Positions 49,616 through 58,382 of a stretch of 64,000 nt of DNA are shown here, in pieces. The position numbers and the translations under genes are program-made. The stretch lies in contig NZ_CAJNAT010000018.1 of assembly GCF_905220705.1 (NCBI RefSeq), positions 1 through 64,000 on the forward strand. Reading direction: 5' to 3'. The DNA comes from Paraburkholderia domus. Lineage in GTDB: Bacteria > Pseudomonadota > Gammaproteobacteria > Burkholderiales > Burkholderiaceae. The notes under the pieces were generated by a model that saw only the letters and a list, made by a program, of their open reading frames with translations, did no database searches and was not told the origin of the DNA. Every line of letters starts with the position of its first letter. Position 1 is the stretch's first letter.

Positions 49616-51244
49616 TTACTTGACGCTGACGCCGTCGAAGCGCGCATAACCGAGCGGCTCGATACGCATGTCGACCACCTTCTTGCTGACAGGCTGGTAC
49701 ACGGTCGAGTGAGCGATCGGCGAGAACGGCAGTTGCTGAGCGAAGATCTGCTGCGCCTGCATGTACGCCGTCGTGCGTGCGCCCTGATCGGACGTGACGC
49801 GACCCTTCTGGATCAGATCGTCGAACGGCTTGTAGCACCACTTCGAGAAGTTGTTGCCGTTGATCGCTTCGCAGCCGAGCAGCGTGCCGAGCCAGTTGTC
49901 CGGATCGCCGTTGTCGCCGGTCCAGCCGATCAGCATCGTGTCGTCTTCACCCGCGTGAGCGCGCTTGATGTACTCGCCCCATTCATAGGTGACGATCTTC
50001 GCCTTGACGCCGATCTTGGCCCAGTCGGCCTGGATCATTTCCGCCATCAAACGGGCGTTCGGGTTGTACGCGCGTTGCACCGGCATGGCCCACAGCGTGA
50101 TGTCGAAGCCATTCGGGTAACCCGCTTTCGCCAGCAGAGCCTTGGCCTTGTCCGTATCGAAGGACGCGCCCTTCAGGTTCTTGTCGTACGACCATTGGGT
50201 CGGCGGCATCGGGTTCGTTGCGGCCTGGCCTGCGCCCTGGTACACCGACTCGATGATCGCCTTCTTGTTGATCGCCATGTCGAGCGCCTGACGCACTTCG
50301 AGCTTGTCGACCGGCTTGTGCGTCACGTTGTACGCGAGGTAGCCGAGGTTGAAGCCCGGTTGCGACGGCATATCGATGTTCGCTTCAGCCTTCAGCGGCG
50401 CAATGTCGGCCGGACGCGGATAGCTCATCACCTGGCATTCGTCGCGCTTGATCTTCTGCACGCGCACGCCGGCGTCCGGCGTGATCGAGAAGATCAGCTT
50501 CGAAATCTTCACTGCGTTCGGCTTCCAGTAATCCGGATTGCCGTCGAAGCGGATCGTCGCGTCCTTCGTGTAGCTGCGGAAGATGAACGGGCCCGTGCCG
50601 ACCGGGTACTGGTTGATGTCGGCGGCCTTGCCCGCCTTCATCAACTGGTCACCGTATTCACCCGACAGGATCGACGCGTATTCCATCGCCAGATTCTGGA
50701 TGAACGGTGCGTTGACTTCCTTCAGCGTGAACTTGACCGTGTACGGATCGACCTTTTCGACGCCGGTGATCAGCTTGTCGAGGCCCATGTCGGTGAAGTA
50801 CGGGAATTGGACCGGGTACGCCTTATGGAATGCCGAGTTCGGGTCCAGCATGCGCTGGAACGTGAACACGACGTCATCCGCATTGAATTCGCGCGTCGGC
50901 TTGAAGAACGACGTGGTCTGGAACTTCACGCCATGACGCAGGTGGAACGTATACGTCTTGCCGTCGGCGGAGACTTCCCACTTTTCGGCGAGGCCCGGTT
51001 CGACCTTGGTGCCGCCGCGCTCGAATTCGACGAGGCGGTTGTAGACAGTGAACGTGTTAGCCGTGAAATCGGTGCCCGTGGTGTATTGGGCCGGATCGAA
51101 ACCCGCGGGACTGCCTTCTGAGCAGTAAACCAGGGTTTTATTCGGAATCTCGGCACGCGCGACACTTGCGCCCACCATCGATGCCGCTGCAGCTGCGACG
51201 AGCGTCGTAACACGCGCGGCGCGCAACAGATTGTTTTGCTTCAT
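49616..51244 (-). CDS. dppA: Peptide ABC transporter substrate-binding protein (DppA-like), copy 2
   Basis: 542 residues. Signal peptide (about 1-31, ...VGASVARA), then the SBP_5 family: LVYCSEGSPAGFDPAQYTTG, TYTFHLRHGVKFQTTSFFKPTREFNADDVVFTFQRML, NPDYWKPNAVKISKL and ANIDMPSQPGFNLGYLAYN. It captures di- or tripeptides (possibly haem or delta-aminolevulinate as in E. coli DppA) in the periplasm. It is closely similar, segment by segment, to the gene at 51449-53095, showing a tandem duplication. Confidence 0.93.
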   Translation of the reverse strand: MKQNNLLRAARVTTLVAAAAASMVGASVARAEIPNKTLVYCSEGSPAGFDPAQYTTGTDFTANTFTVYNRLVEFERGGTKVEPGLAEKWEVSADGKTYTFHLRHGVKFQTTSFFKPTREFNADDVVFTFQRMLDPNSAFHKAYPVQFPYFTDMGLDKLITGVEKVDPYTVKFTLKEVNAPFIQNLAMEYASILSGEYGDQLMKAGKAADINQYPVGTGPFIFRSYTKDATIRFDGNPDYWKPNAVKISKLIFSITPDAGVRVQKIKRDECQVMSYPRPADIAPLKAEANIDMPSQPGFNLGYLAYNVTHKPVDKLEVRQALDMAINKKAIIESVYQGAGQAATNPMPPTQWSYDKNLKGASFDTDKAKALLAKAGYPNGFDITLWAMPVQRAYNPNARLMAEMIQADWAKIGVKAKIVTYEWGEYIKRAHAGEDDTMLIGWTGDNGDPDNWLGTLLGCEAINGNNFSKWCYKPFDDLIQKGRVTSDQGARTTAYMQAQQIFAQQLPFSPIAHSTVYQPVSKKVVDMRIEPLGYARFDGVSVK

Positions 51245-51368
51245 GTTTCCTCCAGGTTCGGGGCTGGCTTCCGCCAGCGTAGCGCGATATTACTTGAGCT
51301 TGGCTCACCGCAACAAGCGGAGGAAAATACCCCCGTTGACGATCGGAAACAGTTGAGGCATAAGGGCG

Positions 51369-51400
51369 GCCGCGCGCCGGCGCTGGCCGGAACGCGCGGC
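51369..51400. other. Intercistronic hairpin between the two binding-protein genes
   Basis: GCCGCGCG (51369-51376) pairs with CGCGCGGC (51393-51400); the loop itself contains a CCGG/CCGG stem. No T-run follows, so it is more likely an mRNA-stabilising stem at the 3' end of the upstream binding-protein message than a terminator. Confidence 0.45.
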
Positions 51401-51448
51401 GCGAGAAGTGGGCTCAGCAAAAAGCGGCCCATGGGGCATTGCCGGCGG

Positions 51449-53095
51449 CTATTTCAGGCCAACGCCCATGAATTGCGTCGGACCGAACGGGTCGATCTTG
51501 AAGCCCGTGACGTCTTTGCTGATCGGTTGATAGACTGTGGAGTGGGCGATCGGCGTGAACGGAACCTGCTGCTTGAAGATTTCCTGTGCTTCCACATAGT
51601 CCTTGGTTCGCTCGGCGAGATCGGTGGTGCCGCGGCCTTTCCTGATCAGGTCGTCGAAAGGTTTGTAGCACCATTTGGAAAAGTTGCTGCCCTTTACCGC
51701 ATCGCAGCCAAGCAACACGCCAAGCCAATTGTCAGGATCGCCGTAGTCCCCCGTCCAGCCGATCAGGATCGCCTCGTGTTCACCGGCATGGGCGCGGCGG
51801 ATGTACTCGCCCCACTCGTACGTGGCGATCGTCGTCTTGACGCCGATCTTCGCCCAGTCGGCCTGCAGCATTTCGGCCATCAGCCTCGCGTTCGGGTTGT
51901 AGGGCCGTTGTACCGGCATGGCCCACAGGGTAAGGTCAAAGCCGTCCGGGTAACCGGCCTCCTTCAGCAACGCCTTGGCCTTATCAATGTCATACGGCGC
52001 ATCTTTCAGATTCTTGTCGTAGCCCCATTGGGTCGGCGGCATGGGATTCGTCGCGATTTGCCCGGCGCCCTGATACACCGACTCGATGATCGCTTTCTTA
52101 TTGATCGACATATCCAGCGCGCGTCGCACCAGCACGTTGTCGAGCGGTTTTTTCGTTGTGTTGTACCCGAGAATGCCCAGATTGAAACCAACCTCGCTCG
52201 GTAACGCCAGCGACGAGTCTGCCTTGATCTGCGGAATATCCGCTGGACGCGGATAGCTCATCACCTGACATTCGCCACGTTTCAGTTTCTGCAGCCGCAC
52301 CGCGGGATCCAGCGTAATCGAGAAGAGGAGCTTGCCGAGCTTCACGATGCCCGGTTTCCAGTAATCAGGATTGCCGTCGAAGCGGATCGAGTCGTCCTTG
52401 GTATAGCTTCGGAAAATGAACGGCCCGGTGCCGACCGGGTATTGGTTGATATCGGCGGCTTTGCCGGCTTTCAGCAATTGATCCGTGTATTCCGCCGACA
52501 AAATCGACGCGAACGGCATCGCGATCTGCTGCAGGAACGGTGCATCGACATCTTTTAGCGTGAAACGCACCGTGTACGGATCGAGTTTCTCGACCTTGGC
52601 GATGTTCTTCGCCAGTCCGAGGTCGACGAAGTAGGGAAACGGGACCGGGTATGCCTTACGGAACGGCTGGTCGGGATCCAGCATCCGCTCGTAAGTAAAG
52701 ACAACGTCGTCAGCATTGAATTCACGGGTCGGCTTGAAGAACGAGGTGGTCTGAAACTTCACGCCGTGCCGCAGGTAGAACGTGTATTGCAGGCCGTCCT
52801 GCGACACATCCCACTTCTCGGCGAGGCCCGGCTCGATATCAGTACTGCCGCGCGCGAACTCGACAAGGCGGTTATAGACCGTGTACGAAGCGGCGGTGAA
52901 TTCGACGCTGGTGGTGTACTGCGCGGAATCGAAACCCGCCGGACTGCCTTCGGAGCAGAACACGAGGGTTTTGTCAGGCAAGGTGGCCGCGTTGGCAGCA
53001 GCGGGCGCGAGGCCGGCAGCCAGGACCGCGCAGGCGCTCAAGACTGGCAGGCAGGTATGGCGAACTGCAAACAGCAATCGGGATACTGTCATCAT
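51449..53095 (-). CDS. dppA: Peptide ABC transporter substrate-binding protein (DppA-like), copy 1
   Basis: 548 residues (or 547 from the ATG at 53092). Signal segment to about AAANA (36). SBP_5 text parallels copy 2: LVFCSEGSPAGFDSAQYTTS, YTFYLRHGVKFQTTSFFKPTREFNADDVVFTYERML, VMSYPRPADI and NPDYWKPGIVKL. It is the first gene of the peptide-import operon, with 204 bp to copy 2. The two copies may give different peptide specificities to one permease; this is inference. Confidence 0.93.
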   Translation of the reverse strand: MMTVSRLLFAVRHTCLPVLSACAVLAAGLAPAAANAATLPDKTLVFCSEGSPAGFDSAQYTTSVEFTAASYTVYNRLVEFARGSTDIEPGLAEKWDVSQDGLQYTFYLRHGVKFQTTSFFKPTREFNADDVVFTYERMLDPDQPFRKAYPVPFPYFVDLGLAKNIAKVEKLDPYTVRFTLKDVDAPFLQQIAMPFASILSAEYTDQLLKAGKAADINQYPVGTGPFIFRSYTKDDSIRFDGNPDYWKPGIVKLGKLLFSITLDPAVRLQKLKRGECQVMSYPRPADIPQIKADSSLALPSEVGFNLGILGYNTTKKPLDNVLVRRALDMSINKKAIIESVYQGAGQIATNPMPPTQWGYDKNLKDAPYDIDKAKALLKEAGYPDGFDLTLWAMPVQRPYNPNARLMAEMLQADWAKIGVKTTIATYEWGEYIRRAHAGEHEAILIGWTGDYGDPDNWLGVLLGCDAVKGSNFSKWCYKPFDDLIRKGRGTTDLAERTKDYVEAQEIFKQQVPFTPIAHSTVYQPISKDVTGFKIDPFGPTQFMGVGLK

Positions 53096-53281
53096 GTTCT
53101 CCGCACGGCAGCCACGTCAGCTGCGTATCGATCATAGGCAGCAGAAAAATCGGGTTCAATGCGGGCTTACACGGCGAAGGAAACGCCTGGTGGCGTGTTT
53201 TGTTGCGTCGCAGCAACGATCTAGGACAGATTCGCGGGCAAAGTTTCCCTTGGGAGATAGCCGCGCGAGATTGCCCGTCCG

Positions 53282-53316
53282 AAAAAAAACCGCGCGGCTC
53301 GAGTAGCCGCGCGGTT
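53282..53316 (-). terminator. Strong terminator downstream of metF
   Basis: An 11-bp stem ACCGCGCGGCT/AGCCGCGCGGT (53289-53299 with 53305-53315) with loop CGAGT is followed on the minus strand by eight T residues (53289-53282). It lies 30 bp past the metF stop and ends the ahcY-metF transcript. The rest of 53096-53281 holds the upstream region of the peptide operon and no gene. Confidence 0.9.
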
Positions 53317-53346
53317 CTTTACAACGGTGCTGAGGCCGCTCGGGCC

Positions 53347-54177
53347 TTAAGCGCCCAGCCGTTCGCAGATCGCCTTGGTCGCCGCTGCGCCGTTGAGCGT
53401 GTAGAAGTGCAGGCCCGGCACCTTCGCGTCGATGAGACGCCCGCACAGGTCAGTCACCACATCCAGCCCGAACGCGCGAATCGACTCGCGGTCGTCACCG
53501 AAGCTTTCCAGGCGGCGTGCAACCCAGCGCGGCACTTCCGCGCCGCACATCTCCGAGAAGCGCATCAGCTGCGAGTAGTTCGTGATCGGCATGATGCCCG
53601 GCACGATCGGCACGTCGACGCCGAGTTTCCGCGCGTCGTCGACGAAACGGAAATACGCATCCGCGTTGAAGAAATACTGCGTGATCGCCGAATTGGCGCC
53701 GGCCTTCACCTTGTGAGCGAAGTTTTCCAGATCGTGACGCGGCGAGCGCGACTGCGGGTGGTACTCCGGGTAGCCGGCCACCTCGATCCAGAACCAGTCG
53801 CCGAACTCGGCGCGGATAAAGCTCACCAGTTCCGACGCATAACGCAGCTCGCCGACTGCGCCCATGCCGGACGGCAGATCGCCGCGCAGCGCGACGATAT
53901 GGCGGATGCCATGGGCGCGGTACTCGTTGAGGATCGCGCGCAGGCTCTCTTTCGACGAGCCGATGCACGACACGTGCGGCGCCGCTTCGAGCCCTTCCTT
54001 CGCCATATCGACGACGGTATCGAGCGTGCCCTGTTGCGTCGAGCCGCCGGCGCCGAACGTGACGGACACGAATTTGGGCTTGAGCGACGCGAGTTGCGCG
54101 CGGGTGGCGCGCAGCTTGTCGACGCCTTCCTGCGTTTTCGGCGGAAAGAATTCGAATGAAAGTTCGATCGGGTTCAT
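53347..54177 (-). CDS. metF: 5,10-methylenetetrahydrofolate reductase
   Basis: 276 residues. MTHFR family: ELSFEFFPPKTQEGVDKL (5-22), FVSVTFGAGGSTQQGTLD, HVSCIGSSKESLRAIL, RHIVALRGDLPSG, ITQYFFNADAYFRFVDDARKLGVDVPIVPGIMPITNY. It reduces methylene-THF to methyl-THF with NAD(P)H and FAD, supplying methyl groups for homocysteine remethylation. Third gene of the methyl-cycle operon, 11 bp after the YvlD-like gene. Confidence 0.97.
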   Translation of the reverse strand: MNPIELSFEFFPPKTQEGVDKLRATRAQLASLKPKFVSVTFGAGGSTQQGTLDTVVDMAKEGLEAAPHVSCIGSSKESLRAILNEYRAHGIRHIVALRGDLPSGMGAVGELRYASELVSFIRAEFGDWFWIEVAGYPEYHPQSRSPRHDLENFAHKVKAGANSAITQYFFNADAYFRFVDDARKLGVDVPIVPGIMPITNYSQLMRFSEMCGAEVPRWVARRLESFGDDRESIRAFGLDVVTDLCGRLIDAKVPGLHFYTLNGAAATKAICERLGA

Positions 54178-54188
54178 GATTCAGTAGC

Positions 54189-54542
54189 TCAACCGATGCT
54201 GCGGTTGCCGAAAATCAGCGCGGACAGCAGCCACGAAACGATGCTGTACAGAATCGAGCCGAAGAACGCCGACCAGAAACCCGACACTTCAAAACCCTTC
54301 AGCAGCGACGCGCACAGCCAGAAGCACAGCGCATTGACCACCAGGATGAAGAGTCCGAGCGTGACGATCGTGACGGGCAGCGTCAACAGGATCAGCACCG
54401 GCCGCAGAATCGTATTGATCAAGCCGAGCACCACCGCGACAATCAAAGCGGTTCCGAAGCTGCGGATATGAATCGACGGTACGAGGTAGGTGATGATCAG
54501 AAGCGCAAGCGCGTTGATCAGCCAGGTCAGCAGCACGGTCAT
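54189..54542 (-). CDS. YvlD/phage-holin-family (PF04020-type) membrane protein
   Basis: 117 residues with four membrane helices: LLTWLINALALLIITYLVPSIHI, ALIVAVVLGLINTILRPVLILLTLPVTIVTLGLFILVVNALCFWLCASLL and a final SILYSIVSWLLSALIFG. LINTILRPVLILLTLPVTIVTLGLF is diagnostic of the family, which is not a true phage lysis protein in chromosomal context. Its position between ahcY and metF is conserved-looking; role unknown. AAAGGAG before ATG 54542 fixes the start. Confidence 0.88.
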   Translation of the reverse strand: MTVLLTWLINALALLIITYLVPSIHIRSFGTALIVAVVLGLINTILRPVLILLTLPVTIVTLGLFILVVNALCFWLCASLLKGFEVSGFWSAFFGSILYSIVSWLLSALIFGNRSIG

Positions 54543-54603
54543 GTAGAGCTCCTTTTGGGCAGGATGTCCGGTTGAACGGAAAGGGGCGGGCATGGCGAAC
54601 AAA

Positions 54604-54622
54604 GCGGCGCTTTGCGCGCCGC
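54604..54622 (-). other. Intercistronic hairpin between ahcY and the YvlD-like gene
   Basis: A 7-bp GC stem GCGGCGC/GCGCCGC with a 5-base loop lies in the 143-bp gap. There is no T-run. It probably protects the ahcY message from 3' decay or partly separates ahcY from the two downstream genes. Confidence 0.4.
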
Positions 54623-54685
54623 CCTGTTATCAGACTGTCATGCTTTAAAACCGCCCGCGTGCTTAATCTTACTTAGCAGCGTGAC

Positions 54686-56101
54686 TTAGTAGCGGTAATG
54701 GTTCGGCTTGAACGGACCGTTCTTGTCGACGCTGATGTAGTTTGCCTGATAGTCCGACAAGACCGTCAGTTCGGCACCGATACGGCCAAGATGCAGACGC
54801 GCGACCTTTTCATCAAGGTGTTTCGGCAACACGTAGACCTTGTTTTCGTACTTGTCGCCGTGCACGAACAGTTCGATCTGCGCGATCGTCTGGTTCGTGA
54901 ACGATGCCGACATCACGAACGACGGATGCCCCGTCGCGCAACCCAGATTCACCAGACGCCCTTCAGCCAGCAGGATGACGCGCTTGCCGTCCGGGAAAAT
55001 GATGTGGTCGACTTGCGGCTTGATGTTTTCCCACTGGTACTGGCGCGTCGATGCCACGTCGATTTCCGAATCGAAGTGACCGATGTTGCAGACGATCGCG
55101 TTGTTGCGCATGGCAGCCATATGATCGTGGCCGATCACGTGGAAGTTGCCCGTTGCCGTCACGAAAATGTCGGCCTTGTCGGCGGCATATTCCATCGTCA
55201 CCACGCGATAACCTTCCATCGCTGCCTGCAACGCGCAGATCGGATCGATTTCCGTGACCCACACCGTGGCGCCCAGACCGCGCAGCGATTGCGCGCAACC
55301 CTTGCCCACATCGCCGTAACCGGCCACGACCGCGATCTTGCCCGCGATCATCACGTCGGTTGCACGCTTGATGCCGTCGACCAACGATTCACGGCAGCCA
55401 TACAGGTTGTCGAATTTCGACTTCGTCACCGAATCGTTCACGTTGATGGCCGGGAACGGCAGGCGCCCTTCCTTTTCCATCTGATACAGACGATGCACGC
55501 CGGTCGTGGTTTCTTCGGTCACGCCCTTGATGTGCGCGAGGCGTGTCGAGTACCACACCGGATCCGCATCCAGATGCTTGGCAATCGACTTGTACAGCGC
55601 CACTTCTTCTTCGTTTTCCGGCTTCGAGATCACCGAACGGTCTTTCTCGGCCTTCGAACCGAGGATCAGCAGCAACGTGGCGTCGCCGCCGTCGTCGAGG
55701 ATCATGTTGGCGAATTCGCCATTCGGCCATTCGAAAATGCGGTGCGAGAATTCCCAGTATTCGTCGAGCGATTCGCCCTTGAACGCGAACACCGGCACGC
55801 CGCCTTCCGCAATCGCGGCGGCTGCATGATCCTGCGTCGAGAAGATATTGCACGATGCCCAGCGAACATCTGCGCCGAGTGCCGTCAAGGTTTCGATCAG
55901 CACGCCGGTTTGAATCGTCATGTGCAGCGAACCCGCAATGCGCGCGCCCTTCAACGGCTGCGAGCTCTTGTATTCCTCGCGCGTCTGCATGAGGCCGGGC
56001 ATTTCGGTTTCGGCGATGTTCAGTTCCTTGCGGCCCCAGGCTGCAAGCGACATATCGGCGACGAGAAAATCTTGCTTTGAATCGAGAACAGCGGCGTTCA
56101 T
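54686..56101 (-). CDS. ahcY: Adenosylhomocysteinase (SAH hydrolase)
   Basis: 471 residues. VADMSLAAWGRKELNIAETEMPGLMQTREEY at the N-terminus, SCNIFSTQDHAAAAI, the NAD-binding VVAGYGDVGKGCAQSLRGLGATV, GNFHVIGHDHMAAMRNNAIVCNIGHFD and the C-terminal GPFKPNHYRY. It splits S-adenosylhomocysteine to adenosine and homocysteine. The start at 56101 is fixed by AAAGGAGG seven bases upstream; reading upstream would run into the riboswitch. First gene of the operon with yvlD-like and metF. Confidence 0.98.
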   Translation of the reverse strand: MNAAVLDSKQDFLVADMSLAAWGRKELNIAETEMPGLMQTREEYKSSQPLKGARIAGSLHMTIQTGVLIETLTALGADVRWASCNIFSTQDHAAAAIAEGGVPVFAFKGESLDEYWEFSHRIFEWPNGEFANMILDDGGDATLLLILGSKAEKDRSVISKPENEEEVALYKSIAKHLDADPVWYSTRLAHIKGVTEETTTGVHRLYQMEKEGRLPFPAINVNDSVTKSKFDNLYGCRESLVDGIKRATDVMIAGKIAVVAGYGDVGKGCAQSLRGLGATVWVTEIDPICALQAAMEGYRVVTMEYAADKADIFVTATGNFHVIGHDHMAAMRNNAIVCNIGHFDSEIDVASTRQYQWENIKPQVDHIIFPDGKRVILLAEGRLVNLGCATGHPSFVMSASFTNQTIAQIELFVHGDKYENKVYVLPKHLDEKVARLHLGRIGAELTVLSDYQANYISVDKNGPFKPNHYRY

Positions 56102-56137
56102 CACGCCCTCCTTTCTAAGAAATTGACTAGAAATTTG

Positions 56138-56270
56138 ACGTGAGCGCGGTTCGATGCGGTGGATAGGAATGCGCAATGCGCGTCCTGGCCCTCCGATTGA
56201 AGCCTCCGAGCCTGGCGGGCGGCCAGCGAATATGCTGATTCGCGGTACCCGTCGCAACGCTCCTCGAAGA
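56138..56270 (-). ncRNA. SAH riboswitch in the ahcY leader
   Basis: On the minus strand the leader contains the three conserved blocks of the S-adenosylhomocysteine riboswitch in order: CGAGGAGCGTTGC (56266-56254), AGGCTCGG (56213-56206) and CCGCGCTCAC (56149-56140). The last can pair with GAGCG of the first as the pseudoknot helix. It ends about 40 bases before the ahcY ATG, with the ribosome binding site just downstream. Known family behaviour: SAH binding turns ahcY on. The block order, spacing and gene match make this a confident reading. Confidence 0.88.
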
Positions 56271-56352
56271 CGAACCGCGATTGTAGCAAATCGAGATGGC
56301 TTCGGGGCGTGAAGGAACTGGCGGGGTTGGCGCTTTTTGTGGCGCCTGGAAT

Positions 56353-57150
56353 CTACGCAGCGTGATTCGGGAGGGCAGAAGCGGCGGGCTCGGCAGCGAC
56401 GCTTGCCGCGCGTAATTGCTCGATGCCCGCGCGCGCGGTTTCGAGAAACTGCCTCGAAAACCGGAATGCATCCGCCACGTCGGCGGGATCCGGTGTCTGC
56501 AAGCCCAGTGCGACGCGGAAATAACGTTCGGCGTGAATGCCCGTGTGGTAATGCATGCGTACGCGCTTCACGTCGTCCAGACGCCGGTTGCCGAAAATGT
56601 CCCGCAGGGCCCACGAAAACGCGCCGTCTTCGCCGCCGATACGGCGGAACGCGTCGTCCATCGGAAAGCCCCCGAGTGCGGCATACACCGCGCGGCGGAT
56701 GGTCAGACTGCTCGGCACTGTATTGCTGAGTGTTGCGGCGTGCCGCGCGAAGTCACGATGACTCGTGAGATCGGCCGGAAAATCCACGTAGTCGACGTCG
56801 AGCCGCACCGACACTTCCTTCGTGTTCTGCGTGAGGAACGCGCTCGCGGCGGCCAGGGCGCCGGGCAGGTATTCGTCGTCGGCATCGAGGAAAGCAAGCA
56901 GATCATGCGACGCATGCATCGCGCCCCAGTTGCGCGCTCGAGCCGGGCCACCGTTGTACGGCATCTGCAGCAGGCACACGCGCGGATCGAGCTGCCCGTA
57001 ATGTGCGACCAGGTCGGCGGATGCATCGGTCGAGCCGTCATCCACCACGATGATCTGCGCCGCTTCCGGCTGAATCAGGCAGCTCTGGAGCGCACGGGCG
57101 AGCGTTGCCGCGCCGTCGTAGCAGGGAATGATGATCGAAATGGGCGTCAT
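56353..57150 (-). CDS. Family 2 glycosyltransferase
   Basis: 265 residues. GT-A fold: ISIIIPCYDGAATLARALQSCLIQ (4-27), IIVVDDGSTDASADLVAHY, NGGPARARNWGA and the D-x-D metal site FLDADDEYLPGAL (about 91-103). Later RIGGEDGAFSWAL supplies the ED catalytic-base region. The donor sugar and acceptor are unknown; no glycan cluster is adjacent. It is divergent from the LysR gene, 222 bp apart. Confidence 0.88.
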   Translation of the reverse strand: MTPISIIIPCYDGAATLARALQSCLIQPEAAQIIVVDDGSTDASADLVAHYGQLDPRVCLLQMPYNGGPARARNWGAMHASHDLLAFLDADDEYLPGALAAASAFLTQNTKEVSVRLDVDYVDFPADLTSHRDFARHAATLSNTVPSSLTIRRAVYAALGGFPMDDAFRRIGGEDGAFSWALRDIFGNRRLDDVKRVRMHYHTGIHAERYFRVALGLQTPDPADVADAFRFSRQFLETARAGIEQLRAASVAAEPAASALPNHAA

Positions 57151-57341
57151 GGATGGGTACAGGCGCTGCGGGCCAACAGTAGAGAACCGCCGATGTTATC
57201 CCGCTTCCGGCGGCGGCCATCCTGGAAAGGCGGCGCGCGCGGCCGCGCCGAACAACGCGCAGCGCGCGAACGGCGCCGATACCCCGCGGGTCATCACCCC
57301 GCACCGAAACATAAATATAATGACTTACAATCAGAAAAATC

Positions 57342-57356
57342 ATTCCAAATTGGAAT
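57342..57356. promoter_or_regulatory. Perfect 15-bp palindrome, probable LysR operator
   Basis: ATTCCAAATTGGAAT is a perfect palindrome containing T-N11-A, the LysR-type recognition pattern. It lies 16 bp before the GTG start of the LysR gene, overlapping the region between promoter and ribosome binding site, which fits autorepression. Confidence 0.55.
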
Positions 57357-57372
57357 TCTGGAGCCTGAGATC

Positions 57373-58380
57373 GTGGAACTACGTGCGCTGCGGTATTTCG
57401 TCGAAGTAGTCCGTCAACAGAGCTTCACTGTCGCCGCCGAGCAGATGTTCGTCACACAGCCGACCATCAGCAAGATGGTCAAGTCGCTGGAAGACGAAAT
57501 CGGCTCACCGCTGCTGCTGCGCGACGGGCGCCAGATGGTGCTGACCGACGCCGGCCGGATCGTCTACCAGCGCGGTCAGGACGTGCTGGCCGCACATGCG
57601 CAGTTGCAGGCCGAGCTGAACGATCTCGACACGCTCGGCCGCGGCGAACTGACCATCGGAATTCCGCCGATGGGCGGCTCGCTGTTCACGCCCGCCATTG
57701 CCGCCTTTCGCCAGCGCTACCCGAAAATCGAACTGAAGCTGTTCGAGCAGGGTTCGCGCGCGATCGAAACCGCGTTGATCCATGGCGAACTGGAGTTAGG
57801 TGGCGTACTGCAACCGGTTGACCCGGAAAACATCGAAGTGCTGCCGATGACACGCCAATTGCTCTGGCTGGTCGCGCGCACCGGCTCGCGCTGGGACGAT
57901 CTGCACGAAGTGCCGCTCGCCGAACTCGCCAACGAGCCATTCGTGTTCTATGGCGAGAGTCTCGCGCTCAACGATGTCGTGCTGAATGCGTGCCGCACCG
58001 CGGGTTTTGCCCCGACCATCGTGGGGCGCAGCGGGCATTGGGATTTCATGGCGGCGCTGGTACTGGCCGGCGTCGGCATCGCGCTGTTGCCGGCACCGTA
58101 TTGCCGGCGGCTCGATGCGGCGCAGTTCACCTGCCGCCCCGTGGTGGAACCGGAAATTCCGTGGGAAATGGCGATCGGCTGGCGCCGTAACGGCTATCTG
58201 TCGCACGCGGCGCGCGCGTGGCTGGAGGTGGCTCGCGAGGCGCTGCCGGGCCAGGCCGGCGACGATTTCATGCTGGGGCCGGGCATCGGCATGACCGGCA
58301 TCACGGCGCCTGTTCAGACACCGCCGCCGCAAACGCAGTCAGCGCAAACACGGCCACCGCAAACGCGGCCGGCCAAATGA
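57373..58380 (+). CDS. LysR family transcriptional regulator (CynR/CatM-like)
   Basis: 335 residues. HTH: MELRALRYFVEVVRQQSFTVAAEQMFVTQPTISKMVKSLEDEIGSPLLLRDGRQMVLTDAG (1-62). The effector domain starts GELTIGIPPMGGSLF. The C-terminus has an added Gln/Thr/Pro repeat (PPPQTQSAQTRPPQTRP). The start is a GTG at 57373 with GGAG ten bases upstream; the upstream in-frame part covers a divergent gene and is not coding. It is followed by a strong terminator. The target is unknown; besides itself it may control the divergent glycosyltransferase. Confidence 0.9.
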   Translation: MELRALRYFVEVVRQQSFTVAAEQMFVTQPTISKMVKSLEDEIGSPLLLRDGRQMVLTDAGRIVYQRGQDVLAAHAQLQAELNDLDTLGRGELTIGIPPMGGSLFTPAIAAFRQRYPKIELKLFEQGSRAIETALIHGELELGGVLQPVDPENIEVLPMTRQLLWLVARTGSRWDDLHEVPLAELANEPFVFYGESLALNDVVLNACRTAGFAPTIVGRSGHWDFMAALVLAGVGIALLPAPYCRRLDAAQFTCRPVVEPEIPWEMAIGWRRNGYLSHAARAWLEVAREALPGQAGDDFMLGPGIGMTGITAPVQTPPPQTQSAQTRPPQTRPAK

Positions 58381-58382
58381 CA

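Noticed and set aside
49601..51121. 506-codon plus-strand open frame over the binding-protein gene
   Set aside because: It is the antisense shadow of a clear SBP_5 protein with a signal peptide and family motifs.
54189..54542. Phage lysis holin as sign of a prophage
   Set aside because: The family name is misleading: chromosomal YvlD-like proteins are common, and it sits inside a metabolic operon with no phage genes.
56102..56614. Upstream extension of the ahcY reading frame
   Set aside because: It would run through the SAH riboswitch and the glycosyltransferase gene; AAAGGAGG directly before ATG 56101 fixes the true start.
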